The notes under the pieces: model-generated | What the model was told of the DNA's origin: nothing | The model's input: only the letters and a program-made list of their open reading frames with translations | Databases searched by the model: none | From: Flavobacteriales bacterium | GTDB lineage: Bacteria; Bacteroidota; Bacteroidia; Flavobacteriales_E; Vicingaceae | DNA: 64,000 bases | NCBI GenBank assembly: GCA_020435335.1 | Contig: JAGQZT010000027.1 | Location: 1 to 64,000 of the forward strand | Direction of reading: 5' to 3' | In this document: positions 18,291 through 27,453 of the stretch, piece after piece | Numbering within the stretch: position 1 is the stretch's first letter | Layout: the number at the start of each line of letters is the position of its first letter | Translations under genes and position numbers: made by a program

Positions 18291-18728
18291 TTAACTATTC
18301 ATTTCTTTGTATTTCTCAATAACTTTATTCACGTCTTCCATCACTTCGAAGAACACACTCAGTTTGGTTTGAGGTATTTCTTCCTGGATCAGTTCATTGA
18401 AGCCGGACACTACCTGACGGGCAACTTTACGTTTTTCCACCCCTTCAGGAGTCAGGAACAAGCGCACCACACGCTTATCTTTCTTATCTTTTTTCTTGTA
18501 GATCAGTTTGCTCTCCTCCAGGTTCTTGATGATCCGGCTCATGCTGGTAGCTTCCAGCCCTAACATAGGTGCTATGGAGGTGGAAGGCGTTCCCTCCCTG
18601 TCGATGCTCAGCAACACGAGGCCGGTAGCCTGCGTAGTCCCGAATTTCGAAGCCACCTGATTGTACATCTTAAACATGTTGTGCCAGGTAGACTTGATCT
18701 GCGCATCTATGGTCGTGATTTTTGTCAT
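18291..18728 (-). CDS. MarR family transcriptional regulator
   Basis: The 145-residue protein has the MarR winged helix: a recognition-helix region TPSTSIAPMLGLEATSMSRIIK and a wing KKDKKDKRVVRLFLTPEG. These regulators are dimers that leave DNA when a ligand binds. The neighbouring beta-oxidation genes suggest an acyl-CoA or fatty-acid ligand, which is inference. Two copies of a 14-bp near-palindrome flank its own promoter (18732-18745 and 18765-18778), so autoregulation is likely. If no separate fadN promoter exists, the whole marR-fadN-fadA-GNAT-fadE-siaC run would be under this control. Confidence 0.9.
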   Translation of the reverse strand: MTKITTIDAQIKSTWHNMFKMYNQVASKFGTTQATGLVLLSIDREGTPSTSIAPMLGLEATSMSRIIKNLEESKLIYKKKDKKDKRVVRLFLTPEGVEKRKVARQVVSGFNELIQEEIPQTKLSVFFEVMEDVNKVIEKYKEMNS

Positions 18729-18731
18729 ATA

Positions 18732-18745
18732 TTATGCTTACATAA
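18732..18745. promoter_or_regulatory. Candidate MarR operator, copy 1
   Basis: TTATGCTTACATAA: inverted half-sites TTATG and CATAA with a 4-nt spacer. It lies between the marR -7 element and the ATG, at the expected transcription start. A second copy lies 33 bp away. Confidence 0.6.
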
Positions 18746-18753
18746 CAAATATA
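18746..18753 (-). promoter_or_regulatory. -7 promoter element of marR
   Basis: A perfect TATATTTG on the minus strand, 17 nt before the marR start codon, bracketed by the two operator copies. Confidence 0.6.
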
Positions 18754-18764
18754 ATAAAATATTC

Positions 18765-18778
18765 TTATGCTCACATAA
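18765..18778. promoter_or_regulatory. Candidate MarR operator, copy 2
   Basis: TTATGCTCACATAA differs from copy 1 at one spacer base. It lies upstream of the marR -7 element, in the -20 to -33 region, where bound protein would block RNA polymerase. Confidence 0.6.
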
Positions 18779-18780
18779 TA

Positions 18781-19455
18781 TCAATCTGTTTTTATGACAA
18801 TATTTTCACCGAGCAACCACTTTTTCAACAGTTCCGTATTCTTGGAAAAGTGACCCAACACAAAAAGATCGGATGAAATCAAGGCCTGAGAGCTCTGTGC
18901 CCGTTCCTTCACAACAGCTACCGGATCGATGTAAGAGGAATGAATAAAATAGATGCCGGTAGCTTCTCTGGAGATAAAACCCACGTGATTATCCAGCCCA
19001 ACCACATAAAGCTGGTTCGGCCCGGACTGAATGTAGCTGAAAAGTTTTTCCGTATCGTTCCGACGAATATACTGGATGTTACTACACAAGGTCTGTACGA
19101 TGGCATGTGAGTATTTTTGAGCCAGCTTATAGCGATTTACCTGAAAACCAATATGTTTCAGCGGCGTACTCACAAAATAACCACAAGCCACCTTCCCCTG
19201 CTTCGGCGTATTGGTATATCCTTCATAATCCCACTCCGTACCATACCACTGAGGAAAGACATGCTCAATAAGCTCATCGTACAACAATGTTTCCACTTGC
19301 TGAACAACAGCCTCCTTAATCAGGGAATCACCTTGCCGGTAGACTTCAGCCAGACTATCCTTTTTAGCCATCACATTCGACAGCACACTATGATAGGTCT
19401 GAGCCCCAACCATGCCGGGAAACAAGAAACCAAGCCATATTACAATCCGAATCAT
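18781..19455 (-). CDS. Exported protein, possible divergent NlpC/P60-like cysteine hydrolase
   Basis: The 224-residue protein has a signal peptide (cleavage near MVGAQ). I recognise no named family, but the order of motifs follows NlpC/P60: W-Y-G-T-x-W-x-Y then PKQGKVACGYFVST (Cys91, where NlpC has a DCSGFV motif), LDNHVGFIS (His157, as in HVGIYLG) and IYFIHSSY (His172, as in FIHAS). This would give a Cys-His-His triad in the periplasm. The serine after the cysteine in NlpC is replaced by glycine here, so the match is partial. A peptidoglycan or other amide substrate is possible. It runs toward marR and may read into it. Confidence 0.5.
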   Translation of the reverse strand: MIRIVIWLGFLFPGMVGAQTYHSVLSNVMAKKDSLAEVYRQGDSLIKEAVVQQVETLLYDELIEHVFPQWYGTEWDYEGYTNTPKQGKVACGYFVSTPLKHIGFQVNRYKLAQKYSHAIVQTLCSNIQYIRRNDTEKLFSYIQSGPNQLYVVGLDNHVGFISREATGIYFIHSSYIDPVAVVKERAQSSQALISSDLFVLGHFSKNTELLKKWLLGENIVIKTD

Positions 19456-19535
19456 ATAGTTACAACGTCATTTTTCTGAAAAGCCACAACAACTGAATAA
19501 CTTTCTTATTTTTATAGAACCTTAAAACGATTCTC

Positions 19536-20846
19536 ATGAAGTGGAAACCCTTTCTTTTTATGGTGTTAACCACCAGTTTCTGGTCTTGCGGAGATGAATC
19601 CGCCAATCAAACCACAAAACAGGAAACGGACGAAACCGAAAACATGGCTCCGCTTACCGATGCTTCCGAATACATTGGTGTGTATCATTTTGGCGACAGT
19701 GAATGGGAAACCAGCCTGATCATCAACATGAGCAAAGGCCAATATTTCGCGCAACTGCAAGCCGGTCACTGGAATGACGAAGGAACGGCCTGGATTTTTG
19801 AATATGAGAACTTTAAGAATGTCCGGATCGAAGGGAATAAATTCTTTTCCGACAAGACTAACGGCGAATTCCTGATTTCCGAAGAATCGGGTGAACCGGT
19901 GCTGAAAGTGGAACAATCGTGGAGCTACGAAGGGGAATCGGAAGTGGGTTACAAATCGGCCGAAGTGCAGGACTTTTACTACGGCGACTACTCCGAAGCC
20001 TCTTACCGGGAATTGGAAGAAGAAGACCTGGAATTGCTCACCAAAGAAGAACTTCAATTGATGCGCAACGAAATCTTTGCCCGCTACGATTTTAAATTCA
20101 AGCAGGGTGGCGACATGGACACGTATTTCCGGATGATGGACTGGTACCATTCCGTAAACAAGAACGTAGACGCCTTCCTGACTCCGCTGGAAAAAGAAAA
20201 CATCACCCTCCTCAAAAAACTGGAAAAGGAGCGCCCGGCAATCACCGATCCACTGAGCCCGGATGAGATGGAAGCCGAACTGGCCGGCAACTGGATCTGT
20301 AACTCCAGCAAGCACTTTACGCTCTCTCCCAACGGGATGTTCAGTTCCATGGATTACAATTATGATGACAAGGGCGACTGGTGGCTGGAGGGTCAATTCC
20401 TACACATTGCTTTGGATAACGATACGGTGATCTTCGAGATCACCCACATGGACCGCAGTAAAATGATCATTAAAAACATCCGGTTTAAGGATTGGCATTA
20501 TTTCCTTTGCCAGACAGGCAGCGACTACCGCATTTACAGCACCTTGTATAAGGAACGACCGGCAGGCAGGAATGAAAAAGCAGCTTTAGCCGGCTTCTGG
20601 TACAAGTCCGAAGGATTTGAACTGAAACCCGACGGGAAATACATCCATCATGGTCCCGACTGCTCGGATGGCACCTGGGAATACAGGAATCATGAAATCA
20701 TCGTGAATGAAGACGGTTGCGGGGGCAGTACCATGACCTTCGAACTGCTCACTTCCGAGCGACTCGTACTCAACGAAAACTGGACACTCTACCGCATGCA
20801 TCCGGAGGAACATTCGATTCCGACGCCGAAGAGTGAGCATCAATAA
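19536..20846 (+). CDS. Lipoprotein with YARHG domain
   Basis: The 436-residue protein has a lipoprotein signal (lipid-attachment Cys18 in FWSCGDE). Residues ~150-230 match the YARHG domain: LTKEELQLMRNEIFARYDFKF, then YFRMMDWYHS and a closing LEKENITLLKKLE. That domain occurs in extracellular bacterial proteins and its role is not settled. The flanking regions are beta-rich, with two similar modules (GNWICNSSKHFTLSPNGMF near 250 and GFWYKSEGFELKPDGKY near 350) that look like duplicated lipocalin-type units. The stop codon directly abuts the stop of the convergent response-regulator gene. Confidence 0.75.
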   Translation: MKWKPFLFMVLTTSFWSCGDESANQTTKQETDETENMAPLTDASEYIGVYHFGDSEWETSLIINMSKGQYFAQLQAGHWNDEGTAWIFEYENFKNVRIEGNKFFSDKTNGEFLISEESGEPVLKVEQSWSYEGESEVGYKSAEVQDFYYGDYSEASYRELEEEDLELLTKEELQLMRNEIFARYDFKFKQGGDMDTYFRMMDWYHSVNKNVDAFLTPLEKENITLLKKLEKERPAITDPLSPDEMEAELAGNWICNSSKHFTLSPNGMFSSMDYNYDDKGDWWLEGQFLHIALDNDTVIFEITHMDRSKMIIKNIRFKDWHYFLCQTGSDYRIYSTLYKERPAGRNEKAALAGFWYKSEGFELKPDGKYIHHGPDCSDGTWEYRNHEIIVNEDGCGGSTMTFELLTSERLVLNENWTLYRMHPEEHSIPTPKSEHQ

Positions 20847-22019
20847 TCACCCCTTCGGGTTCGCGTATATCTTGATGTCGGCAGCGGTAATGGTCTTGTC
20901 GCACAGAATAATCAATCGCTCCACGATGTTGCGCAGCTCCCGGATATTTCCGGTCCAGTCCACTTTCTTCAGCTCCTCCAGCGCGGCCTTATCGAATTCC
21001 TTCAGCGCCACACCATGGTCCTGGCACAGCATTTCCAGAAAGTAATTGGCCAGCACCGGCACATCGTCCTTGCGGTCGTTCAGCGAAGGCACATGAATTA
21101 AAATCACACTTAACCGGTGGTATAAATCTTCCCGAAAGTTTCCGTCGGCAATTTCTTTAACCAAATCTTTATTAGTCGCTGCGAGTACCCGTACATTCAC
21201 CTGAATCTCTTTCTCGCCACCCACACGCGTAATGCGGCTTTCCTGCAAGGCACGCAGTACTTTGGCCTGAGCCGACAGGCTCATATCACCGATCTCGTCG
21301 AGGAAAAGCGTTCCGCCTTCGGCTTGCTCGAAGCAGCCTTTACGTTGCTTGATGGCCGAAGTAAAGGCGCCTTTTTCGTGGCCGAACAATTCACTTTCGA
21401 TCAGCTCCGACGGAATGGCCGCACAGTTCACCTCAATGAAAGGCGCCTTGGCACGATCAGAATTCTCGTGCAGGCTGCGTGCCACCAGTTCCTTACCGGT
21501 TCCGTTCCCTCCGGTGATCAGTACCCGTGCATCGCTCGGTGCGACTTTCGCGATCATTTCCCGGACCTGAGCAATCCCGTCAGACTCCCCGATGATCTGG
21601 GTCGACCCTTTGATCTCACTGACCTTTCTTCTGAGTTTCTTGGTCTCCTGAACCAGCTCCCCACGGTCGAGGGCATTTCTTACGGTTACCAGCAAACGGT
21701 TCAGGTCGAGCGGTTTGGCAATAAAATCATAGGCTCCTTTTTTCAAGGCTTCGACAGCAGTTTCGATGGTTCCGTGTCCGGAGATCATCACAATGGGCGT
21801 ATCCACACCCAGATCAACCGCTTTTTCAAGCACCTCAATCCCATCCATCTTCGGCATTTTGATGTCGCACATGATCAGGTCGTATTTCCCGTTCTTGATC
21901 TTGTCCAACCCGCCCGGGCCGTCTTCTGCCTCATCCACCGTAAATTTCTCGTATTCCAGGATTTCCTTTAACGTGTTTCGGATGGGTCGTTCGTCGTCTA
22001 TGATTAAAATACTTGCCAT
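20847..22019 (-). CDS. NtrC-type response regulator lacking a DNA-binding domain
   Basis: The 390-residue protein has a receiver domain (phospho-acceptor Asp52 in CDIKMPKMDG) and a sigma-54 AAA+ domain with Walker A GGNGTGKE (170-177) and Walker B GTLFLDEI. The sigma-54 contact loop reads GAFTSA (217-222), where the usual sequence is GAFTGA. After the AAA+ helical lid (WTGNIRELRNIVERL) only about 20 residues remain, so the C-terminal Fis-type helix-turn-helix is missing. It may act from solution or through a partner. No histidine kinase is adjacent. The ABC exporter genes lie upstream on the same strand after a 79-nt gap. Confidence 0.9.
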   Translation of the reverse strand: MASILIIDDERPIRNTLKEILEYEKFTVDEAEDGPGGLDKIKNGKYDLIMCDIKMPKMDGIEVLEKAVDLGVDTPIVMISGHGTIETAVEALKKGAYDFIAKPLDLNRLLVTVRNALDRGELVQETKKLRRKVSEIKGSTQIIGESDGIAQVREMIAKVAPSDARVLITGGNGTGKELVARSLHENSDRAKAPFIEVNCAAIPSELIESELFGHEKGAFTSAIKQRKGCFEQAEGGTLFLDEIGDMSLSAQAKVLRALQESRITRVGGEKEIQVNVRVLAATNKDLVKEIADGNFREDLYHRLSVILIHVPSLNDRKDDVPVLANYFLEMLCQDHGVALKEFDKAALEELKKVDWTGNIRELRNIVERLIILCDKTITAADIKIYANPKG

Positions 22020-22098
22020 ATTTCAGTTGTTTGTTGTTCGTTTGTAGTTGTTAGCAAAAAATAAACCAGAAACCGGCAACCAACAACTATCAATAAAA

Positions 22099-23409
22099 TT
22101 ATCCTTTATAAAAAAGCCATTTCCACAGCTCTTTGTAACTTACTTTTTTGCCGTACATCAGGATTCCGGTGCGATAAATTCGTCCGGCTACCCACGTTGC
22201 TCCCAGGAAGCCCAGCACGAGGATGGTCATGGATAACAACAGTTCCCATGTTTCCACGCCTCCGAACGGAATGCGCACCATCATAATCACCGGCGAGGTG
22301 AGTGGCACCATCGACAACCAGAAAGCCATCGTTCCGTCGGGATTTTCCATCACGGTTTGAGCCACTACAAATGAGAAGATCAACGGAATGGTGATCGGCA
22401 ACATGAATTGCTGCGTATCAGCCTCACTATCCACAGCGGAACCGACAGCAGCCAGTAGTGCGCCATACAATAAATAACCGGCAATAAAGTAGAAAATGAA
22501 TGAGACAAAGATCTGCACCAAAGGCAAAGTCTTAAAGCCATCGATCACATCCTGAAACGGGTTTTCCATAGCCAGATTCGGATTGGCACTTTGCATCAGT
22601 TGCTGCGCTTGAGACGGTTCCACCTGCACATCATTGAGCGAGAAAGCACTCATAATGATGGTATAAATGATTCCGGTCAACACGGCCCACAACAAGAATT
22701 GAGTCAGTCCGACCAACGCAATACCGATAATCTTACCCATCATCAACTGGAAGGGTTTTACCGAAGAGATGATGATCTCCACGATGCGGCTGGTCTTCTC
22801 TTCGATCACCCCACGCATCACCTGCACGCCGAACATGAAGATGAAGAAATAGATCAGGATCGCCCCTCCGAATCCGAGTGCCGTACTGATGGCAATGTTC
22901 TTCGATTCTTCTTTTCCCTCCGAATTGATCGAGATCGGTTTCACACTGATGTTGGGATCGATAGCTGCGATCTGCTCTTTGGTGATGTTGAACTTCTGCT
23001 GAAATTCAATGTTCCGGATCACATCTTCGATGGTATTTTCAATGTTGTTCACGGTTGAGAAACCGGGTTGCTTCTTGTAATACATTGTGACTTCCGGCGC
23101 ATTCGGTTCCCCCTGAATGTGGAGAATGGAAGTATACACCTCATCAAACAACTTGGCCTTGGCATCCTGGATCGATCGGAACTCGTGCTTAAACTGCAGT
23201 TCGCTGGTATCTTCAAACTGATTGATGAAGGTACCGGTTTCGTCGATCACCTCAATACGCTGAATATCCTTATCCTTGATCGCCAGCCAGATCGGCACGA
23301 GCATGAGTCCGGCCATGAGCAAAGGTCCCAAGAACGTCATGATGATGAAGGACTTCTTCTTCACACGGGTTAGGTATTCCCGCTTGATAATGAGCATAAT
23401 CTTATTCAT
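22099..23409 (-). CDS. ABC-2 type transporter permease (NatB-like)
   Basis: The 436-residue protein is the membrane part of an exporter. It has one N-terminal helix after a basic segment (REYLTRVKKKSFIIMTFLGPLLMAG), a large extracytoplasmic domain (~45-180) and a cluster of about five C-terminal helices (ALGFGGAILIYFFIFMFGVQ onward, with the ABC-2 region VMRGVIEEKTSRIVEIIISSV). That is the NatB layout. The gene overlaps the end of its ATPase gene by 8 bp, so the two are co-translated. Family members export sodium, drugs or peptides; the substrate here is unknown. Confidence 0.9.
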   Translation of the reverse strand: MNKIMLIIKREYLTRVKKKSFIIMTFLGPLLMAGLMLVPIWLAIKDKDIQRIEVIDETGTFINQFEDTSELQFKHEFRSIQDAKAKLFDEVYTSILHIQGEPNAPEVTMYYKKQPGFSTVNNIENTIEDVIRNIEFQQKFNITKEQIAAIDPNISVKPISINSEGKEESKNIAISTALGFGGAILIYFFIFMFGVQVMRGVIEEKTSRIVEIIISSVKPFQLMMGKIIGIALVGLTQFLLWAVLTGIIYTIIMSAFSLNDVQVEPSQAQQLMQSANPNLAMENPFQDVIDGFKTLPLVQIFVSFIFYFIAGYLLYGALLAAVGSAVDSEADTQQFMLPITIPLIFSFVVAQTVMENPDGTMAFWLSMVPLTSPVIMMVRIPFGGVETWELLLSMTILVLGFLGATWVAGRIYRTGILMYGKKVSYKELWKWLFYKG

Positions 23410-24361
23410 AGCGTCCCTCCTCTTCGATTTCTTCTAATGTTTCCGGCATGACCTCCTGCACTTTCTGAATGAAGATGTCATTCATGCTGGGCGTGATCTC
23501 ATTCACCGAAATGATCTGTACATCATTCACGATAGTCTTGATCAGTTGATTCATGTCGCTGGGCTTATTGGCACGCACTTTCACATGCATCCTGCCATTC
23601 ACATTTTTAGTATCCAACAGCTCGAAAGCCGTCCACAACGCATTGCTGAACGCAATCATGTTCCCCATAAAAACGATCTCGAACACATTGGATTTATAGG
23701 CTTCTTTGATCTCCGTTACTTTGCCCTCGAGGATCTTTTTGGATTTATTGATCAGGGCAATGTCATCGCAGATTTCTTCCACCGACTCCATGTTGTGTGT
23801 GGAAAAAATGATGGTTGCGCCGTTATCACGAAGCTCCAAAATCTCTTTTTTAATCAGGTTGGTATTGATCGGATCGAAACCACTAAACGGCTCATCGAGA
23901 ATGAGCAGTTTCGGTTCATGCAACACGGTGGTGATGAACTGCACTTTCTGAGCCATCCCTTTCGACAATTCTTCGATCTTCTTGTTCCACCAGGAATCGA
24001 TCTCGAATTTCTCGAACCACTGTTTGAGTTTATAAGTAGCTTCTCCTTTGTTCATTCCTTTGAGCTGAGCCAGGTAAAGGGCTTGCTCACCCACCTTCAT
24101 CTTCTTGTATAAGCCACGCTCTTCAGGAAGATAGCCGATCTGTGCAATGTGTTTGGGTGCCAGTTTTTCTTTTTCGAACATAATTTCTCCTTTATCGGGA
24201 CCGGTGATCTGGTTGATGATCCGGATGAGGGTCGTCTTTCCCGCGCCGTTTGGTCCGAGGAGGCCGAAGATGCTCTGTTGTTTCACGTGCAACGACACGT
24301 TGTGTAACGCAACATGATCGGCATAATTCTTATAAACTCGTTTAACGTGTAATAGATCCAT
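23402..24361 (-). CDS. ABC transporter ATP-binding protein (NatA-like)
   Basis: The 319-residue ATPase drives the adjacent NatB-like permease. It has Walker A GPNGAGKTT (36-44), signature LSKGMAQKVQF, Walker B LLILDEPFSG and the H-loop FSTHNM. A C-terminal ~90-residue DUF4162-type domain ends in an acidic tail. It is the first gene of the pair. A perfect -7 element lies 5 nt before its ATG. Confidence 0.92.
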   Translation of the reverse strand: MDLLHVKRVYKNYADHVALHNVSLHVKQQSIFGLLGPNGAGKTTLIRIINQITGPDKGEIMFEKEKLAPKHIAQIGYLPEERGLYKKMKVGEQALYLAQLKGMNKGEATYKLKQWFEKFEIDSWWNKKIEELSKGMAQKVQFITTVLHEPKLLILDEPFSGFDPINTNLIKKEILELRDNGATIIFSTHNMESVEEICDDIALINKSKKILEGKVTEIKEAYKSNVFEIVFMGNMIAFSNALWTAFELLDTKNVNGRMHVKVRANKPSDMNQLIKTIVNDVQIISVNEITPSMNDIFIQKVQEVMPETLEEIEEEGRYE

Positions 24362-24366
24362 GAAAA

Positions 24367-24374
24367 CAAATGTA
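24367..24374 (-). promoter_or_regulatory. -7 promoter element, possible leaderless start
   Basis: A perfect TACATTTG on the minus strand ends 5 nt before the ATG at 24361 of the ABC ATPase gene. A TTG at 24391-24393 is present but with a short 16-nt spacer. Confidence 0.5.
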
Positions 24375-24425
24375 AGGGTTTTGATGCAGCCAATGCTGAA
24401 AAAATTACATGAGTGGTATTGAACT

Positions 24426-24454
24426 AAAAAACCCCCGAGAGTTTCGGAGGTTTT
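24426..24454 (-). terminator. Terminator of gltA
   Basis: On the minus strand AAAACCTCCGA pairs with TCGGGGGTTTT (one G-U pair) around a 5-nt loop and is followed by Ts, 20 nt beyond the gltA stop. Confidence 0.8.
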
Positions 24455-24474
24455 CTATTGTAATGAGATAATAA

Positions 24475-25758
24475 TTATCTGCTAGCTATGTCTTTAAAGT
24501 CCCTTAAATTGGAACCGGTATAAACTTGTCTTGGTCTTCCGATCGGCTCGCCGTTCTTTCTCATTTCCAGCCATTGTGCAATCCAGCCTGGCAGACGGCC
24601 GATAGCAAACATTACCGTAAACATTTCGGTAGGAATACCCAATGCACGGTAGATGATTCCTGAGTAGAAGTCAACGTTCGGATAAAGATTTCTTGCTTTA
24701 AAGTATTCATCCTCCAAGGCTGCTTTTTCGAGTGTTTTAGCGATATCCAATACCGGATCATTCACCCCTAAAGAATTCAATACATCATCGGCAGCTTTCT
24801 TGATGATCTTCGCTCTCGGATCGAAGTTTTTGTAAACACGGTGTCCGAAGCCCATTAAACGGAACGGATCATCTTTATCTTTGGCTTTCGCGATGAATTT
24901 CTCCACGTCGCCGCCATCAGCCTTGATGGCTTCCAGCATTTCGATCACGGCCTGATTAGCACCACCATGAAGCGGGCCCCATAACGCAGAAACACCTGCA
25001 GAGATGGAAGCGAACAATCCGGCGTGAGACGAACCAACTACTCTTACGGTAGATGTAGAACAATTTTGTTCGTGGTCGGCATGCAGGATCAATAATTTAT
25101 CCAGGGCATCCACGATGACCGGATCAGCTTTATATTCTTCGGTCGGGATAGCGAACATCATGCGCAAGAAGTTCTCTACATATCCTTTGGAATTGTCGTA
25201 ATAGTTCAATGGGAACCCTTCACGTTTACGGTGAACCCATGATGAAAGCACTAAGAATTTAGCCAGGGTTTTGCACACGGCCTCGTAAACCTGCTCATCA
25301 GATTCTACATTCAACGGTTTTGGATTGAAGGCAGTCAATGCACTGGTTAACGACGAAAGAATTCCCATCGGGTGAGCATTCTTCGGAAAGCCGTCAATAA
25401 TGTCTTTCATTTCCTCATTTACCAGAGTATATTTTCGGATCGTGGCTTCGAATTTAGCCAGTTCGGATTTGTTTGGCAGTTCACCAAAGATCAGCAGGTA
25501 GCACACCTCCAGAAAGCTGGCTTTATTTGCCAGGTCTTCGATGGAATACCCCCGGTATCTTAAAATACCTTGCTCACCATCCAGAAACGTGATCTCACTC
25601 ACACACGAACCCGTATTTTTGAATCCCGGATCGATCGTGATGTAACCCGAGTTTCCTCTCAGCTTACTGATATCTATCGCTTTTTCATTCTCTGAACCGG
25701 TGATCACAGGAAATTCATAAACCGTTCCATCCAGTTCCAATTTTGCTACTTCTGACAT
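24475..25758 (-). CDS. gltA: Citrate synthase
   Basis: The enzyme condenses oxaloacetate and acetyl-CoA at the entry of the TCA cycle. The 427-residue protein is of the hexameric type-II size. It has the catalytic motifs LHADHEQNCSTSTVR, WGPLHGGANQAVIEML and GFGHRVYKNFDPRAKI, and the arginine-bearing end LPGWIAQWLEMRKNGEPIGR. It is a single-gene unit with a terminator behind it. A possible small RNA gene lies between its promoter region and eno. Confidence 0.97.
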   Translation of the reverse strand: MSEVAKLELDGTVYEFPVITGSENEKAIDISKLRGNSGYITIDPGFKNTGSCVSEITFLDGEQGILRYRGYSIEDLANKASFLEVCYLLIFGELPNKSELAKFEATIRKYTLVNEEMKDIIDGFPKNAHPMGILSSLTSALTAFNPKPLNVESDEQVYEAVCKTLAKFLVLSSWVHRKREGFPLNYYDNSKGYVENFLRMMFAIPTEEYKADPVIVDALDKLLILHADHEQNCSTSTVRVVGSSHAGLFASISAGVSALWGPLHGGANQAVIEMLEAIKADGGDVEKFIAKAKDKDDPFRLMGFGHRVYKNFDPRAKIIKKAADDVLNSLGVNDPVLDIAKTLEKAALEDEYFKARNLYPNVDFYSGIIYRALGIPTEMFTVMFAIGRLPGWIAQWLEMRKNGEPIGRPRQVYTGSNLRDFKDIASR

Positions 25759-25870
25759 TTTTATTCCCTAAATTTTAAAGTTAATGATACAATTTAATGA
25801 GGCATTGCGAATTTAACCAACCGTTAGGATATTTCCAAACGTTTACATTGAAATGATGCAATAATATTTT

Positions 25871-25901
25871 AAAAAAACGAAGCCCCGGATAAATCCGGGG
25901 C
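25871..25901 (-). terminator. Strong terminator of eno or of a small RNA
   Basis: A GC-rich 8-bp stem (GCCCCGGA at 25882-25889 with TCCGGGGC at 25894-25901) with a TAAA loop is followed on the minus strand by CG and a T7 run. It lies about 160 nt beyond the eno stop codon, which is far for a simple gene end. Confidence 0.85.
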
Positions 25902-25963
25902 CTCAACCAATTCTACGAAAAAAACTATTACTACTTAACTACTTTAAACCTTAAAATCAATTC
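25871..25963 (-). ncRNA. Candidate small RNA between eno and gltA
   Basis: This is a prediction. On the minus strand a perfect TATATTTG (25969-25976) lies about 90 nt upstream of a strong intrinsic terminator, with no open reading frame between. That would give a transcript of roughly 90 nt. The interval 25759-26058 has no protein-coding gene. I cannot assign a known RNA family, and a clear -33 element is missing. The alternative is a long eno 3' untranslated region, possibly processed into a small RNA. Confidence 0.4.
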
Positions 25964-25968
25964 TGACA

Positions 25969-25976
25969 CAAATATA
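25969..25976 (-). promoter_or_regulatory. -7 promoter element for the candidate small RNA
   Basis: A perfect TATATTTG on the minus strand, in the gap downstream of the eno stop codon, pointing toward the terminator at 25871-25901. Confidence 0.45.
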
Positions 25977-26058
25977 CGACTATTCGCATCTTTCCGGTTC
26001 AGGTTTTAGACGAAGGAGATCAACACAAAGACCAACAGAGTCTTTATGCTGACCTAGT

Positions 26059-27431
<1,373 letters not shown>

Positions 27432-27453
27432 GTCATTTGCTTTATTTAAGTTC

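Noticed and set aside
19566-20396. 276-residue minus-strand frame opposite the YARHG lipoprotein
   Set aside because: It is low-complexity in Phe, Val and Gly, as expected from the antisense of acidic codons. The plus-strand gene has a lipobox and a known domain.
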